In this document: in pieces, positions 33,577 through 44,548 of the stretch
Layout of the letters: each line of letters opens with the position of its first letter
How positions within the stretch are numbered: the stretch's first letter is position 1
Origin: Pleurotus djamor
Lineage: Eukaryota; Basidiomycota; Agaricomycetes; Agaricales; Pleurotaceae
Direction: 5' to 3'
Assembly: GCA_029747585.1 (NCBI GenBank)
Contig: JAPEVF010000235.1
Span: forward strand, 1 to 56,509
Length of the DNA stretch: 56,509 bases
Position numbers and translations under genes: made by a program
Notes under the pieces: generated by a model
Told to the model about the DNA's origin: nothing
Seen by the model: the letters and a program-made list of their open reading frames with translations, nothing else
Databases searched by the model: none

Positions 33577-36120
33577 CTAAGAATGTTCTACCAACCTGAG
33601 TTTGTCATTGAGCATCATGTTGGCTTCGTCAATCTGCGCCTGGATCGTCTCGTCTCCTGGATCCAGCCAGTCCGCATGGATTGTCCATACGTCTAACAGC
33701 GCGACGTTCTCATCGACCCATTTCCTAACCTTTCCAAACGTCTCGCAGTGGTTCTCCCTGGCGACTTGGTCTTCTTGCCACCTGTCCATCGTTTCCGTAA
33801 AAAGACGAAGGAAGCGGGATATAATCCCCACGGCTAGACCCTCGTTATACTTCTCCCAAGGGTGAGGCGACGAGCATGCCTTATTGAGAAAACGCGAGGA
33901 GACATTGAGACTTGAGAGGCAATTTGGTTTGAGGATGTTGAGGAGGATGATCATCATATTTTGCGTTTGAAAAGAATGTAACGAAAAGAACGACGAGGGT
34001 GAGTCGTGGACGATCTTCGATGCCGCGTTGATGGTTTTGCTATCTCGAGACAACCATCTTGCGAGTCCGGAAAGGACCAGTGCGTCATCGGTATACGACT
34101 CCTCCTTATGAGTGAAACGGAGGAACACCTCCTTCGTCCTGTTGGGAGTATGTATCATGGACTTGATGAGCGCGATAAGCTGATGTCTATCCAACTCCGG
34201 CGAACCAAGCAATCGAAGAAAAGCTTCGTCGATAATCTTGCTTGGAAGGCGAAGTAGATCAGCATGGTTTGGCTTGAGTACATACTTCAGACGAGAAGTC
34301 AGGAGCTTCATGGCGTATAGCGAAGTGTTTTTATGTGCGTCGACGAGGACGGGAGGTGGAGGATCGCTGAACGCATTCGCGCAGAGAAGACCGAGGAGGG
34401 GTTCTGACCAAGCGTCTTGACTCTCGGGGTAATGGACTAGGAACGATAAGGCTCTTGTGAACGGCGACCTCCAATGCCACTCCAAGCTGTAGTTAGGTCC
34501 CACTGTAGCGTGCGTTGCCGCGCGGACCAGTGCACTCAAAAGTGCTGCTCGCTGAGACGGGTCTACACCAACCCTATGATGAGTACTGTCCCAATCTATC
34601 CCATGGATGAGCATCCCAGAGACCAGAGACCAGAGAATAAACGATGCACGTACAATAGTATAAGACGCCGGAATCACATATGATCATCGCCGCGGATAGG
34701 TTGCTTTGGATACTAGCATCAGGGGAGAGGAGATGCAGCAGCGTTTGGAGCTCGAGTGCTGGCAGGGGGCTGAAGTTGAGGAAGGAGCTCCTCAGCTTGA
34801 ATGACGCGACCATAATGTTAGACACGGCTCCGGACGCGTTTTCAAGGGATTGGTCGTCGTGTGTCTCTTGTATGACGCGATGGAAGACTTCGCAGCTTTT
34901 CAAAGACAGGTCAGTCCCAGTCGAGGAGCCGGGGGAGCCCCCGGGGTGACGGCGGTGGTTGAGCATATTTGATAGTTTAACTTTGAGATATATCAAAATC
35001 GTAGATTGGAAAGGGGATGTTTCGGGGTACATCAACCCATGACAAAGCGCGACAACCATAGAAACGCCCATAACGGCCACAAGTACTCCAGATATGATGG
35101 CCGAAGCGAGGAGGGTTTTGGGTATGACAGGGAGGTGGAGAGAGCTCGAGAAGAGTTTGTCCAACAGTCCCAGAATGAAGACCAGCACTGGAAGTGCGAG
35201 TAGCTGGGGAACGGTCTCGATGGGAGGCGCCAAAAACGATCTCGCACTTAGCCAACGTTGATACTGCTCCGTAAGTTGGGTCACTGAGTCGCCGTGCGTG
35301 TGCACGAGGGCAGATAGAAATGCGTGACCTGCCACGGCGATTGCAGCGGTGGATATCTAGGTCGTGATTGAGGGTAAGAAAAGGCCCCTTGTGACAAGGT
35401 CTGACAACGGCAATGCTTACACTGAGGATGAGAGCCAAAGCACAATAAAAGCTGAAGCGCACTTCATTGGGATCTGGTTCGAACGGAGCTGCCTCAGAAA
35501 GGATACTGAGATCGGCTGAGCTATTTCGGCTGAGCAAAATAAGGATATCCGTGAGATTGGCTAACAAGGCGTTGGTTTGGAAAGTGTCGCTTGGCTTCAT
35601 TTCATTGAGTGATTCAACGAAGAAAGCAGTGATGATTGCGGAGAACAGACCAATCTGCACGAGCAGTGGTCTAAGTCAGCATGTAAGCGAAACAAGCTTG
35701 AAACAACCGGCAAACCTACAAATATCAGAGTTGTGTCAAGATTACGTCTCCAGCGGTCCAAAAGAGGTCGATTGCCATTGTTAAACGATGACAGCAAAGG
35801 CTTCCACGCGCTGATGCTTCGCGAAGGTACACTTTGAGGAACGACACGACTCAAATTTGTCACTGTGGATACCTCAGTAACAGCTCACAACAGTGTATTA
35901 CCACTTACCACTAGTTGCAGGATGATGCGCTGGTGACCATCTATGGCTCAAATCACGAAAAAGAGCATTTTGCTCTTCGACCAGGCTTGAAAGCCGTGCT
36001 ACCCTACAACGTCCTTTAGATTCGATGCCAAGACGAGGTCACTGGCGAGAAAACCGACACGTGAACCATGTCTAAAGCCTTCTCCATTGTGTCAGAAGAA
36101 CTCGAGTCCATTTCGTCCAT
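33577..36120 (-). CDS. DUF6535-type membrane protein
   Basis: Agaricomycete membrane protein of unknown function. Predicted exons start at the ATG at 36120 (MDEMDSSSSDTMEKALDM), then VARLSSLVEEQNALFRDL, then the DUF6535-like core: SAWKPLLSSF, LLDRWRRNLDTTLIFIGLFSAIITAFFVESL, a second helix FSFYCALALILSISTAAIAV, and paired helices LLALPVLVFILGLLDKLF and LLASAIISGVLVAVMGVSMVVAL. The remaining ~480 residues are soluble and helical, with no domain I recognise. Splicing joins YY to YWDSTHHR near 34600, linking two long open frames. Transcribed away from EXO1 across a ~275 nt interval. Expanded families of this type are common in mushroom genomes; function is unknown. Confidence 0.7.
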
Positions 36121-36394
36121 CGCAGCAGATGTATGGGAACCGAGGTAATGTTGAAAACAACAACATCGTGGCAAGGCTGTGGGGAGGAAGACATTGGCGC
36201 GCTGTGATGGGATGTCAGAACGTGGTCCATCAATTCCCACGATACACGGTCTCGTGATCAGGATGAATGGACCTTGTTGACCGTGGTCCCAAGTCTATGT
36301 CGCTGTCGGTCTTGTGTCTCTTCAAGCTTCACCACCAACACTATCGCCACTTTACTCTCATATTTCGAAGCAGCCGTTTGGTAGCTGCTTTGGA
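36121..36394. promoter_or_regulatory. Divergent promoter region, DUF6535 gene / EXO1
   Basis: 274 nt between the opposing start codons. No TATA box was identified. Shared regulatory sequence is inferred from geometry only. Confidence 0.4.
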
Positions 36395-39066
36395 ATGGGG
36401 ATCTCGGGTCTTCTCCCTCTTTTGAAGTCTATTCAAGTTCGTCGACATCTGTCTGACTTTACGGGCAAGACTGTCGCCGTCGACGCTTATGTTTGGCTTC
36501 ATCGAGGTGTATTTTCCTGTGCCACCGAGCTGGCTACGGGAAAGAAGACCCATAAGTGAGTCTAGCTCACAAACCAATTATGATTTGGGATTCTCTGACA
36601 TCGTCTGTAGATATGTTGACTATGCTATGCACCGAGTTCGCCTATTGAAACATCATGGGATAATGCCATATATCGTCTTTGATGGTGGGCCACTCCCAGC
36701 GAAGAGAGGCACCGAGAGCGAGAGAAAACAGCGCCGCGAAGAGAATCTTACTCGGGGGAACGCATTAGCTTCACAGGGGAAACACAGTCAAGCGCGAGAA
36801 TACTATGTTAAGTGTGTGGATGTGACACCGCAGATGGCGTACCAATTGATCAAGGCGAGTACCTTATCTCGGTGCCACTCTGTGAGGGGAATGCTCACAT
36901 ACACTGTAGGCCCTCAAAGCGGAAGCCATCCCTTACGTTGTTGCACCGTATGAAGCAGATGCACAACTCGCATACCTTGAACGAACAGGAATCGTCGACG
37001 CTATCCTGACGGAAGACTCGGACCTCCTCGTCTTCGGCTGCCAAAACGTTCTTTTCAAACTCGACGATGTCTCTTCCACCGTCACCGCCATTGCGAGGTC
37101 CGACTTTTCCTCCGTCAGCGACCCCGCCACTTCCATGTCTCTGGTAGGATGGAACGACACCCAATTCCGCTCCATGGCTATTCTGAGTGGCTGCGACTAC
37201 CTTCCTAGCATACCTGGTATTGGGCTCAAGACAGCGTGGTCATTGTTGAAGAAACATAGAACCGCAGAGAAGGTAGTACAAGTCGTCAAGATGGAGGGGA
37301 AGAAGTCTGTCCCAACTGGTTACATGAAGAAATTCCGATTGGCAGAGAAATGTTTCCTACATCAACGAGCGTATGACCCTGTCTCCTGCAGACTCGTTCA
37401 TCTTCATGATGTAGGGGAGGACTGGGACGAGGAAGCCGACGCATATGTAGGAGAGTGAGTGTTTCACATTGCCCGCCTTCCGTATACTCTGACTCACCCT
37501 CTTTTCTGGTAGGGATATTGAGCCATCTCTGGCGAAACAGATAGCCGAAGGAGATGCAGACCCTATCACACATTTACCCATGGAAGACATCAACCCCGGC
37601 TATATTCCACGCGTCCTCAAACGGATCGACCTCAACCGCGATAGAAAAGGCAAAGCGAAAGCGAAACAACCTGAGACACCCATCATCAAGAAACCACCCC
37701 CCTCACCCAAGTCTGGTGGTCTATTCGACTTCTTTGGTATGAGCCCGCTCTTTGTTCCCACTGAATATCACCCTCAATGTTTGCAGGCCCGAAGGCTATC
37801 ATTCCTCCTTCCGCCAAGTCTAAACCCGCCTCGACAACCAAGAGCCCGAAGAAAATGGTCGTTGGCAAGGCGAGCGGTAAGCGGACACTAGTCGAGGTCA
37901 TGGACCAAGACCTCGCAGCGAAACGAGCTCGTCGAGAATCTCTGCAGTCGACAAGAACTGATGAAACATTCTCCCTTTCCAAGTTTTTCGCACCTCAAGG
38001 GAGCAGTTCGCGAAGCGCGGGCGGGCCTTCTCGCATCAAGCTAGAACAAGAAGAGAAGGAAAACGTTTACATCATGGTGGAGGATAGCTCAGATGTTGAA
38101 GAAGTTACCTCAGCGTGTAACATCTCCACCGTCGCCAAGGGGTTTGTCGATGAAGACACCTTTATGGAGGTCGTAAATGGGGAGGTGGATGATCCCGTGG
38201 AGCAGGAAGAGGGATATATCTCCCCTCTGTCGTCGCCCTCGCGCTCACCTCGAAGGAGGAGTGGTCCAACGTATGACTTTGGGGTAGATCCGGTTTCGAG
38301 TCCAATTTCCCCTTCGAAGTGCAAGAAAGAACGACGGCGTTCTTGGAGTTGCTCGTCCCATGTAGAAACCCCCACTACACGAAGGCGGTTACGGCCTACT
38401 CTTTCCAGTCGGCAAGAGAACGATCGAACCAACTTCGAGGGCGGTGATGCTGATGACGATGTCATCTATCTGGGCCCTGACCTCAGGCGGACGTTTGCTG
38501 GTGACGAGGCTTCGAGTGATATCGATGGATTTGACGATGAGGAAGGGAGAATGCTCGGATATAATGACGAAGACGATCAAGATGTGTATGGGGAGGCCAA
38601 TCTTTCTGGTTCAACGGCAACTCCAAGTCCTTCACCTGCAACGCCTATCGATACCACCGCTCGTGTCATCTCGGGTGTTCACATTAAAGACCCAACCGCC
38701 TATCTCGATCGAATTTGCGACCCAGATGGTATACTCCCTGCTGACTCCGACGACGACGAACTTGACGACGAGTGGGTGCACGCCAAAGCTCGAGAGCGTA
38801 GCTTTCAAGCTGTCTCCGCGGGTTGGAGAGACCGTTGGTCCTTCTCCAAGAGTAGCGCGGGCTCCAGCCAAAGCTCGTCGAAGGCTACGTTACGGAGGTC
38901 TGAAACGAACGTTACGCCGCTAGGGAGATATGGTGGATCGTCCGACAGCACGAAGAAGGCTGCTGCGATGAGAAAGACCGCCATCCTCGCAAATGCTAAA
39001 CCCATTCCTGCGCTTGGAACTAAGAAGGCTCAGAGAAAGAGTCTGACTTTCCAGAAGGTGGGTTAG
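36395..39066 (+). CDS. EXO1: Exonuclease 1 (XPG/Rad2 family)
   Basis: 5'-3' exonuclease and flap nuclease used in mismatch repair excision and double-strand-break resection. The ATG at 36395 gives the family start MGISGLLPLLKSI, which must be the true N-terminus. Catalytic acids: VAVDAYVW, FDGGPLPAKR, APYEADAQLAYLER, TEDSDLLVFG, and the helix-2-turn-helix GCDYLPSIPGIGLKTAW. After the nuclease core there is a long disordered acidic/Ser-rich tail. FSLSKFF near 37966-37990 resembles the MIP-type MLH1-binding motif (Ser-Lys-Phe-Phe) and, loosely, a PIP box. Introns lie near 36556-36611, 36856-36908, 37457-37512 and 37739-37786. The ending is KSLTFQKVG. MSH6, its mismatch repair partner, lies ~18 kb away on the other strand. 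Confidence 0.93.
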
Positions 39067-39333
39067 TGTAAACCGGTGGATGCGGATGGATACCTTATTA
39101 CGCGTTATTTTTGTATGATAGGTTGATGGCCATGGCCCTCAAATATAGTTAATCGCATGTAAAGTATTTCCAAGTATATCTAGATGCAGTCTGAATGCGT
39201 AGTCTGCCTAGTTGTCCCGGAGGCCCGGATCGGGCGACTCTCAAGGGCTGCCTCCTATCCTGAGTCTGAACGTGACTCAGGAGCTCTCAGACAAAGGCTG
39301 AGCAGAAAATCCTGGTCTTTCTTCTCGACCACC

Positions 39334-40880
39334 ATGTCGTTAGAAAATGCCTGTCCGATCTTCGCGCGAACGAAACCCTTGTACACTCCCGAAATCCTAC
39401 GAATTATATTTGAATTTTGTCCCAAAGACACTGGGATCGAGCTCGTTTGCAGGACCTGGCGCGACGCTGCCCTCCCGGTTCTATGGAGAGAAGTTCCTTT
39501 TCGAAAGGTGCTGGCCCTCTTACCCCCCCTTTGCATCACAGAAGCTGGTGGCAGCCGTGTTGAGGTAAGCATGCTCTAGCATATCCCATGGCAAACCCCT
39601 GATTCCTGAAATTTGGACTGTAGAAATTTTCGAGCGATTTAGCTCCCAAGGATTGGGATCGTTTCTTCAAGTACGCGGGCGTAGTGCGTTCCATGACATT
39701 TGGGTTTCAAGAAGAGGAAACACTGTACCCTGCTTTTCTCCTCGACATCGTCTGCTCCAAGCCCAACACACACCGGGATATCTTCCCCAATCTGACAAGA
39801 CTTGATCTCGCAGGCGACGCGGCCCCTTTCCTCCAGGCTTTCGGACATGAAGGACTTGAGTCGCTTACCTTGCGCTCACCTCGTCTCCTCGACACACTCT
39901 TCCCGTTGCTCCTCCGCAAGCACCCGAACCTCCAGCAATTGGTTTGCTCGTCAACGGAACAGCTTCCCTTAAGTGCACAGCCAGAGCTGGCTGCTCTATT
40001 GTTGACATCAAAGCTTCACTGGCTTCAACTTCCCCCCGCTTGGTATACCCCGATAATCGTTGCCACACTGGCTCAATGTGTTTACCTGGAGCGTTTGGAA
40101 GTCTTCCCGTCTACGGCAAAGTTGAACGGCGAACTGTCAACGTTCCCAGAGGATTTTCCCTCGGAAGCCTTCCCCGTACTGCGAGAGCTGCAAATAGTAG
40201 CACCCTTCGACCGTGCTTGCCGTTCTTTTTCTCTGCCAGACAGGTTACCCAAGCTCACCAGCTTGACTATCCACTCTTTTGCTCCACAGTCAGTCCCATC
40301 CAACTTGGCTGAAATTACAAGGCAAATTTCGCAAAGTCATCCTAACCTCCAACAATTACGGATCCGAAGCTACCTTGCCACGAAGGGCGAAGCATCCGAC
40401 TGGTTCTCTACCATCGGTAATATCCGAACGTTTTCTTCCCTCTCGCGCTTGTCCATCTATAGCAGCGCGACGATACATCTCAACCTCCATAACCTGGTAA
40501 GCTTATCACAAGGTTTACCACGCCTTGAATACCTCCTCCTCTGCAACCCCGATAAAAATGTTCGCCCATTGCTCGATGTCAGCGTCCTGTTGGGCATTAC
40601 TCCCTTATTTCCGCTTCTACTTTCACTTGAATTGCTCATGGACATATCTGCTCGTACATTTCCCGAAGTTGGACCCAACATGAAGTTTCAGCGCCTGACG
40701 ATGCTCAACATCGGGGCAGATCGAACCGTCAAAATTGCTACCAATCCCCAAGGCTTGGCCGTGTTTTTGGATGGTATCCTCCCAGACAATTGCCAACTCG
40801 CGCCAAAATTCACGAACAATGGATCGTGGACCAATGTTTACACATACATGGAGATGCTTCGTTCAAGTCGAATTCAATAG
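39334..40880 (+). CDS. F-box/LRR protein, paralog 3
   Basis: Third copy: MSLENACPIFARTKPLYTPE and the F-box-like EILRIIFEFCPKDTGIELVC in exon 1, an intron near 39565-39624 after GGSRVE, and an LRR body in exon 2 (LPKLTSLTIHSF, LPRLEYLLLC, FPLLLSLELLMDISARTFPEV), ending NPQGLAVFLDGILPDNCQLAP and a short basic tail. The position of the intron and the lengths match paralogs 1 and 2. Closest to paralog 1 by eye. It is followed 430 nt downstream by a kinase-like gene on the same strand. The frame is intact. Confidence 0.75.
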
Positions 40881-41309
40881 CTAGACGTCTAAAAACACAG
40901 ACACTCCGATTCTAAGCCACTTTACGTGCATAACCAGCTCCATCTAGTACTTATGTCGGACGAATTACACTTTTTATCTCCGGGTTTATTTTGCACGGTT
41001 GAAGTTCTCCCATTTTTAGATATTTATGATTCAAATACCCAATTATTACAATTACTTGGCCGACGTTCATTCGCATGGCCCAATACAATAAGTTGTAGCC
41101 GTAACTTACCAGATGTGAACCTTCTTCGTCTATACAAAGAGGGTCGACTGTCATAGGCCTCCTGTGACTGTCCTTTGTACCGACGAGGTTGACGATATAG
41201 AATATTCGCAATTAGAGTCGACATGGGGGAAACCCCGGACGACGCTAAACGAGACTCAAAAAAAAAATAAAAAATAAAAAATTCGCAATTAGCAGTTTGC
41301 TTCGAAACC
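40881..41309. other. Intergenic, kinase-like copy 2 promoter
   Basis: About 430 nt with AT-rich sequence and an A-rich tract near 41257-41281 just before the kinase-like ATG. No gene was recognised. Confidence 0.5.
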
Positions 41310-42320
41310 ATGTCCTTTCCACGCATCGTTATCCACAACTGTGTCGAAAACGATAGCGTCCCTTCATCGCTTGAACTAACGGCCTCAGAATCATTTCCTG
41401 CTTCACGGTTCACTTGTGGAGATGGCTCGGCCTTGGAAGCCGACTGGTCACCTCGCCCTGTGCCGGACAATGATTCGCGGCTTGAAGTGACCTTGGGATC
41501 TCTCATCGCCGAAGGGCGCATCGGAATGACATACACGGCTCGCGTCAATGTTGCCACTGATGGCAATGGCCAGGATATTCAAAGTCTTCTCGACAAGGAG
41601 GTTGTCCTAAAATTCGCTAAACCACAGTTTGCGCGCAGCCTCGCTCGTGAAGCCTGGTTTTACGAATGCGTAGAAGAAGCTCAGGGGACGGCCGTCGCTC
41701 GCTGCTACGGATTCTTTACTACTTCTCTCGACTCCAATATACGCACGGATCTGCTGCCTTGGAAGGAAATTGCGCTCGAGTATCAAGAAGTCGATTGTGA
41801 CGACTTGGAGTTTCCCTCTAAAGACGTATTACCAGATGACGAAGATCGGGACTACTTCGACAAGGGACGACAGTATTATCTTGCTTCACCGTGGTTGTCG
41901 TGGAGCCCAAATCAGGGCACAGCGGCCGTGCTAATCTTGGAGAAGCTCGGGGAGACATACCCTTCCCGGGAGCCACCTGCCTTACGGGAAGAATACCGGT
42001 GCGTTTATGGTTGTCTTGTCTGCGACTTCCGGATTTGACGCGTGAGCAGGGCTGACCTGACGGAAGTGCTACAAGATGTTGGGATTACTGGCGTCTGGCA
42101 CCAAGATGTTACCTACAGCAACACCCTACGCGCACCAGAGCATGCACCGATCTGCCCCAGACATGGTCACCCCCACCAATGGAGGGTTATTGACTTTGAT
42201 CGTTCAATGCGCTTCGACTTGAGTACAGGAATTTGGCATGATAAGCACTATACCGAAATGCAGGCTCAGTGGGCTTTTAGGAATAGATCGTTCTGGGGGG
42301 ATCCTTTTGCAGATGAATGA
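41310..42320 (+). CDS. Kinase-like protein, copy 2 (intact)
   Basis: Complete member of the local kinase-like family. MSFPRIVIHNC, glycine loop EGRIGMTYTARV, Lys in VVLKFAKPQ, alpha-C AREAWFYE, VLILEKLGETYP, one ~50-nt intron splitting EEYR|ADL (near 41999-42049), catalytic loop HQDVTYSNTL, and DFD in WRVIDFDRS. The Gly after the catalytic His is Gln here and Gly in copy 1, while the Asp and Asn are kept, so activity is possible. About 320 residues. Convergent with the RAD51 paralog. Whether the substrate is protein or small molecule is not known. Confidence 0.72.
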
Positions 42321-42469
42321 TTATGTTTTCATGGCAAGGAGCGGTATCTCTTGATCGTTGTATGGCTCATACAACATGTGCAATAGGGACGGATACCATC
42401 TCATCTCTTTACTTAAAATCGTTTGACACACTCCAGGTGGACCGCTGAATCAGTGGGAGAGTCGGCTTG

Positions 42470-42620
42470 GAGTCGGCGGCTCCAGAGGCATTCGTGGCGT
42501 CAGTCTTGTGCGAGGGTTTGGCAGCGAGGTGTCACGCATTACAACACTTTACGCGCACCGGACAATTCACCAATCTGCATGGGCGTTCTTACTTGCGATT
42601 TGACTTTGCAGTCCGGTCAA
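42470..42620 (+). pseudogene. Fragment of a kinase-like gene
   Basis: Around 42519-42585 the sequence matches the catalytic-loop exon of the kinase-like family (GVTHYNTLRAPDNSPIC against DVTYSNTLRAPEHAPIC), with the catalytic His-x-Asp changed. A TTTGACTTTG-like remnant of the DFD region may follow. It has no upstream N-lobe, and the flanks are unrelated. It lies 200 nt beyond the intact copy 2, so this is a relic of tandem duplication. Confidence 0.65.
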
Positions 42621-42843
42621 TTATAAACGTTGGCCCAGGCGGAAGCCGACGATTTCAGCCTGTCAATTCCATGCGTCCACACAAGATGATCTCGATGATG
42701 GAATAATGATCTCGGTCAAAACAACGAAGCATCGGGCTCGTAATTTGCGACATGCCACGGGGGTGTTTCGAAACAGAAATATGCTGTGGAAGTGCATGAA
42801 TATGCAAGGTAGCGGCAGGACTCTTGTACCCCAGTGAATATGC

Positions 42844-44251
42844 TCAAGGGACTTCGCCATCGGTTGGTGTTCCGATTTCAAACTGAGAAACCTGTGTTGC
42901 GTGAGTGATTCGCGGAAGAGCTAAGACGATGTGAAAGGCACACCGGTGCACAAGGCAATTCCTTTCGTACACGCTGATCCGGTTGAAAAGGACTAGACAG
43001 GAGTGTAATGATACTGCGAAAGAGAACCCTTATGAGGCTTGTAAGAGGATTGAGTATACTCTAGAACGTACCCTGCCCTCTTCGCAGAGTGTGAAAATCG
43101 CACACGATAGCTACGAGTCGTTGGTAAATATCCTGGTCCTGAGGAAGTGAAGAAGTGGTTATGGAATCGTTGTGCGGGACAGTGACGAACTTACCAAGTT
43201 GTGGGGCCAAGATTCCTCGGGCATCCTTGTCGTCAAAATTAGAGGGCTTGCCATCTGCGCCGATGAGTTTAGTGGATAACTGCATAGTCGAGATAACCTG
43301 GAAGGCGATTAATGAGAGGAAGGTGGAAATGGAAAGTGTGTGTGTACCGAGAGGGTATGGGTTGCGCAGGATTTGGCGATGCACTGCTTGATCTGATCCA
43401 GGAGAGACTTTCGGGCTTGCATGGAGAGCTTTGGTGTTTGGAAAGGGAAGGAAAGAGAGTTCAAGACGAGCAAGGCGACCTAGATGCCGGTGACTTGGTT
43501 TACGAAAGTTTGATGAAGCTATGGCAGATAAAATCCTACCTGAGGGTGGACACCCAAGTGCGTCTCAAAGGTACGCATAAATATCATCAGATCAGAGACG
43601 GTGTAAATTCTGAGGTAGTAGATGGCGTCGTCGGCTATGGGACCACAGGCTAAATGATAATTGAATGAGTTCGGAATAGCTTGTTTCCTGGTGGACAAAC
43701 CTTCGCGTAGTCTGCTAGGGCTGGTCATATTCTGGAAGTCTGGGGAAAGCTGAACGCCTTTCTTTAGGTTAAAAGACGTGTGCAGAAGCTTACCAAGAAA
43801 GATAACATGATTTCCTTCCTTTACGACGGATTTAACGATCGATATGGCTGCCACTTCTTTCGGAGACCCTGGTGGCCCGGAGAGCTCCAAGACCGCGCCG
43901 CGAGACAGACCGCCGCCCAGTAAATTATCAAGCGGTGGGCACAAGGTAGAGATCTTAGGTTCTACTGATCCACGCACCAGCGTCGTTACGGTTTGGGTCA
44001 GTGGTACTGGTATGGCCGTAGGTTTCCGTTTCTGCGCCAAGGCGACAGCATGCGAGACTTCGTCCAGAGGGAGGTGAAGTTCTGGGTATGCTTGAAAAGA
44101 TCCTTTCAACGAGATAATTGGTGATCTCACCTAAAGCTAGGGCTTCCGGGGTGCAAGATTGTAAGTCCTGCACCGTTTCATACCCTGCCCTGGTCAGGGC
44201 GGATAAAGTGGAAGATGGCAAAGGAAGTGTTGCCAATGATCGCGAGTTCAT
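42844..44251 (-). CDS. RAD51 paralog (RecA-like), with degenerate ATP-site motifs
   Basis: RecA/RAD51 superfamily protein, probably a recombination mediator and not a strand-exchange core enzyme. ATG at 44251: MNSRSLATLPLPSSTLSALTRAGYETVQDL is an N-terminal helix-hairpin-helix-like segment (split here by the 20-residue limit of what I quote elsewhere). Then ISTLCPPLDNLLGGGLSRGAVLEL and the P-loop position GPPGSPKE, where the RAD51 family expects GPxGxGKT. The Walker B strand reads VALLVLNSLSFPFQ, with Asn replacing the usual Asp. STMQLSTKLIGADGKPS and APQLG follow, as in RAD51C-type proteins, then LPTTRSYRVRF. The last exons are uncertain; the chosen end is FEIGTPTDGEVP. Closest by motif order to RAD51C, but orthology is not settled. 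Confidence 0.7.
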
Positions 44252-44548
44252 TGTGAGCGCAGATTTATTTTGCAGTTCCTAGTGAGCTCATGCATATGAG
44301 AGCTGAATATGGCAGCGTTTTGAATAGATAGTGCCGGTGGGAGTCAGGCCCTCGGTGCTGGAGCGCCCCCCGCGGACTGAGGGGTGGACGTGTCCATGGA
44401 CTCATGACTTTCTCACGGCTACTGGTATTTAAAGTATGAATTGGGTCGACTACTCTTCTCTCTTCGACGTCATCATCCCCGCCTTTTGCTGCTGCGTTTC
44501 GCGACGCTGTAGTCACTCATAAACCCTGGATACTGTGAAGGTTTCGAA

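Noticed and set aside
34574..34677. Two separate genes at the DUF6535 locus
   Set aside because: The frames join cleanly by a GT-AG splice near 34600, giving one continuous protein.
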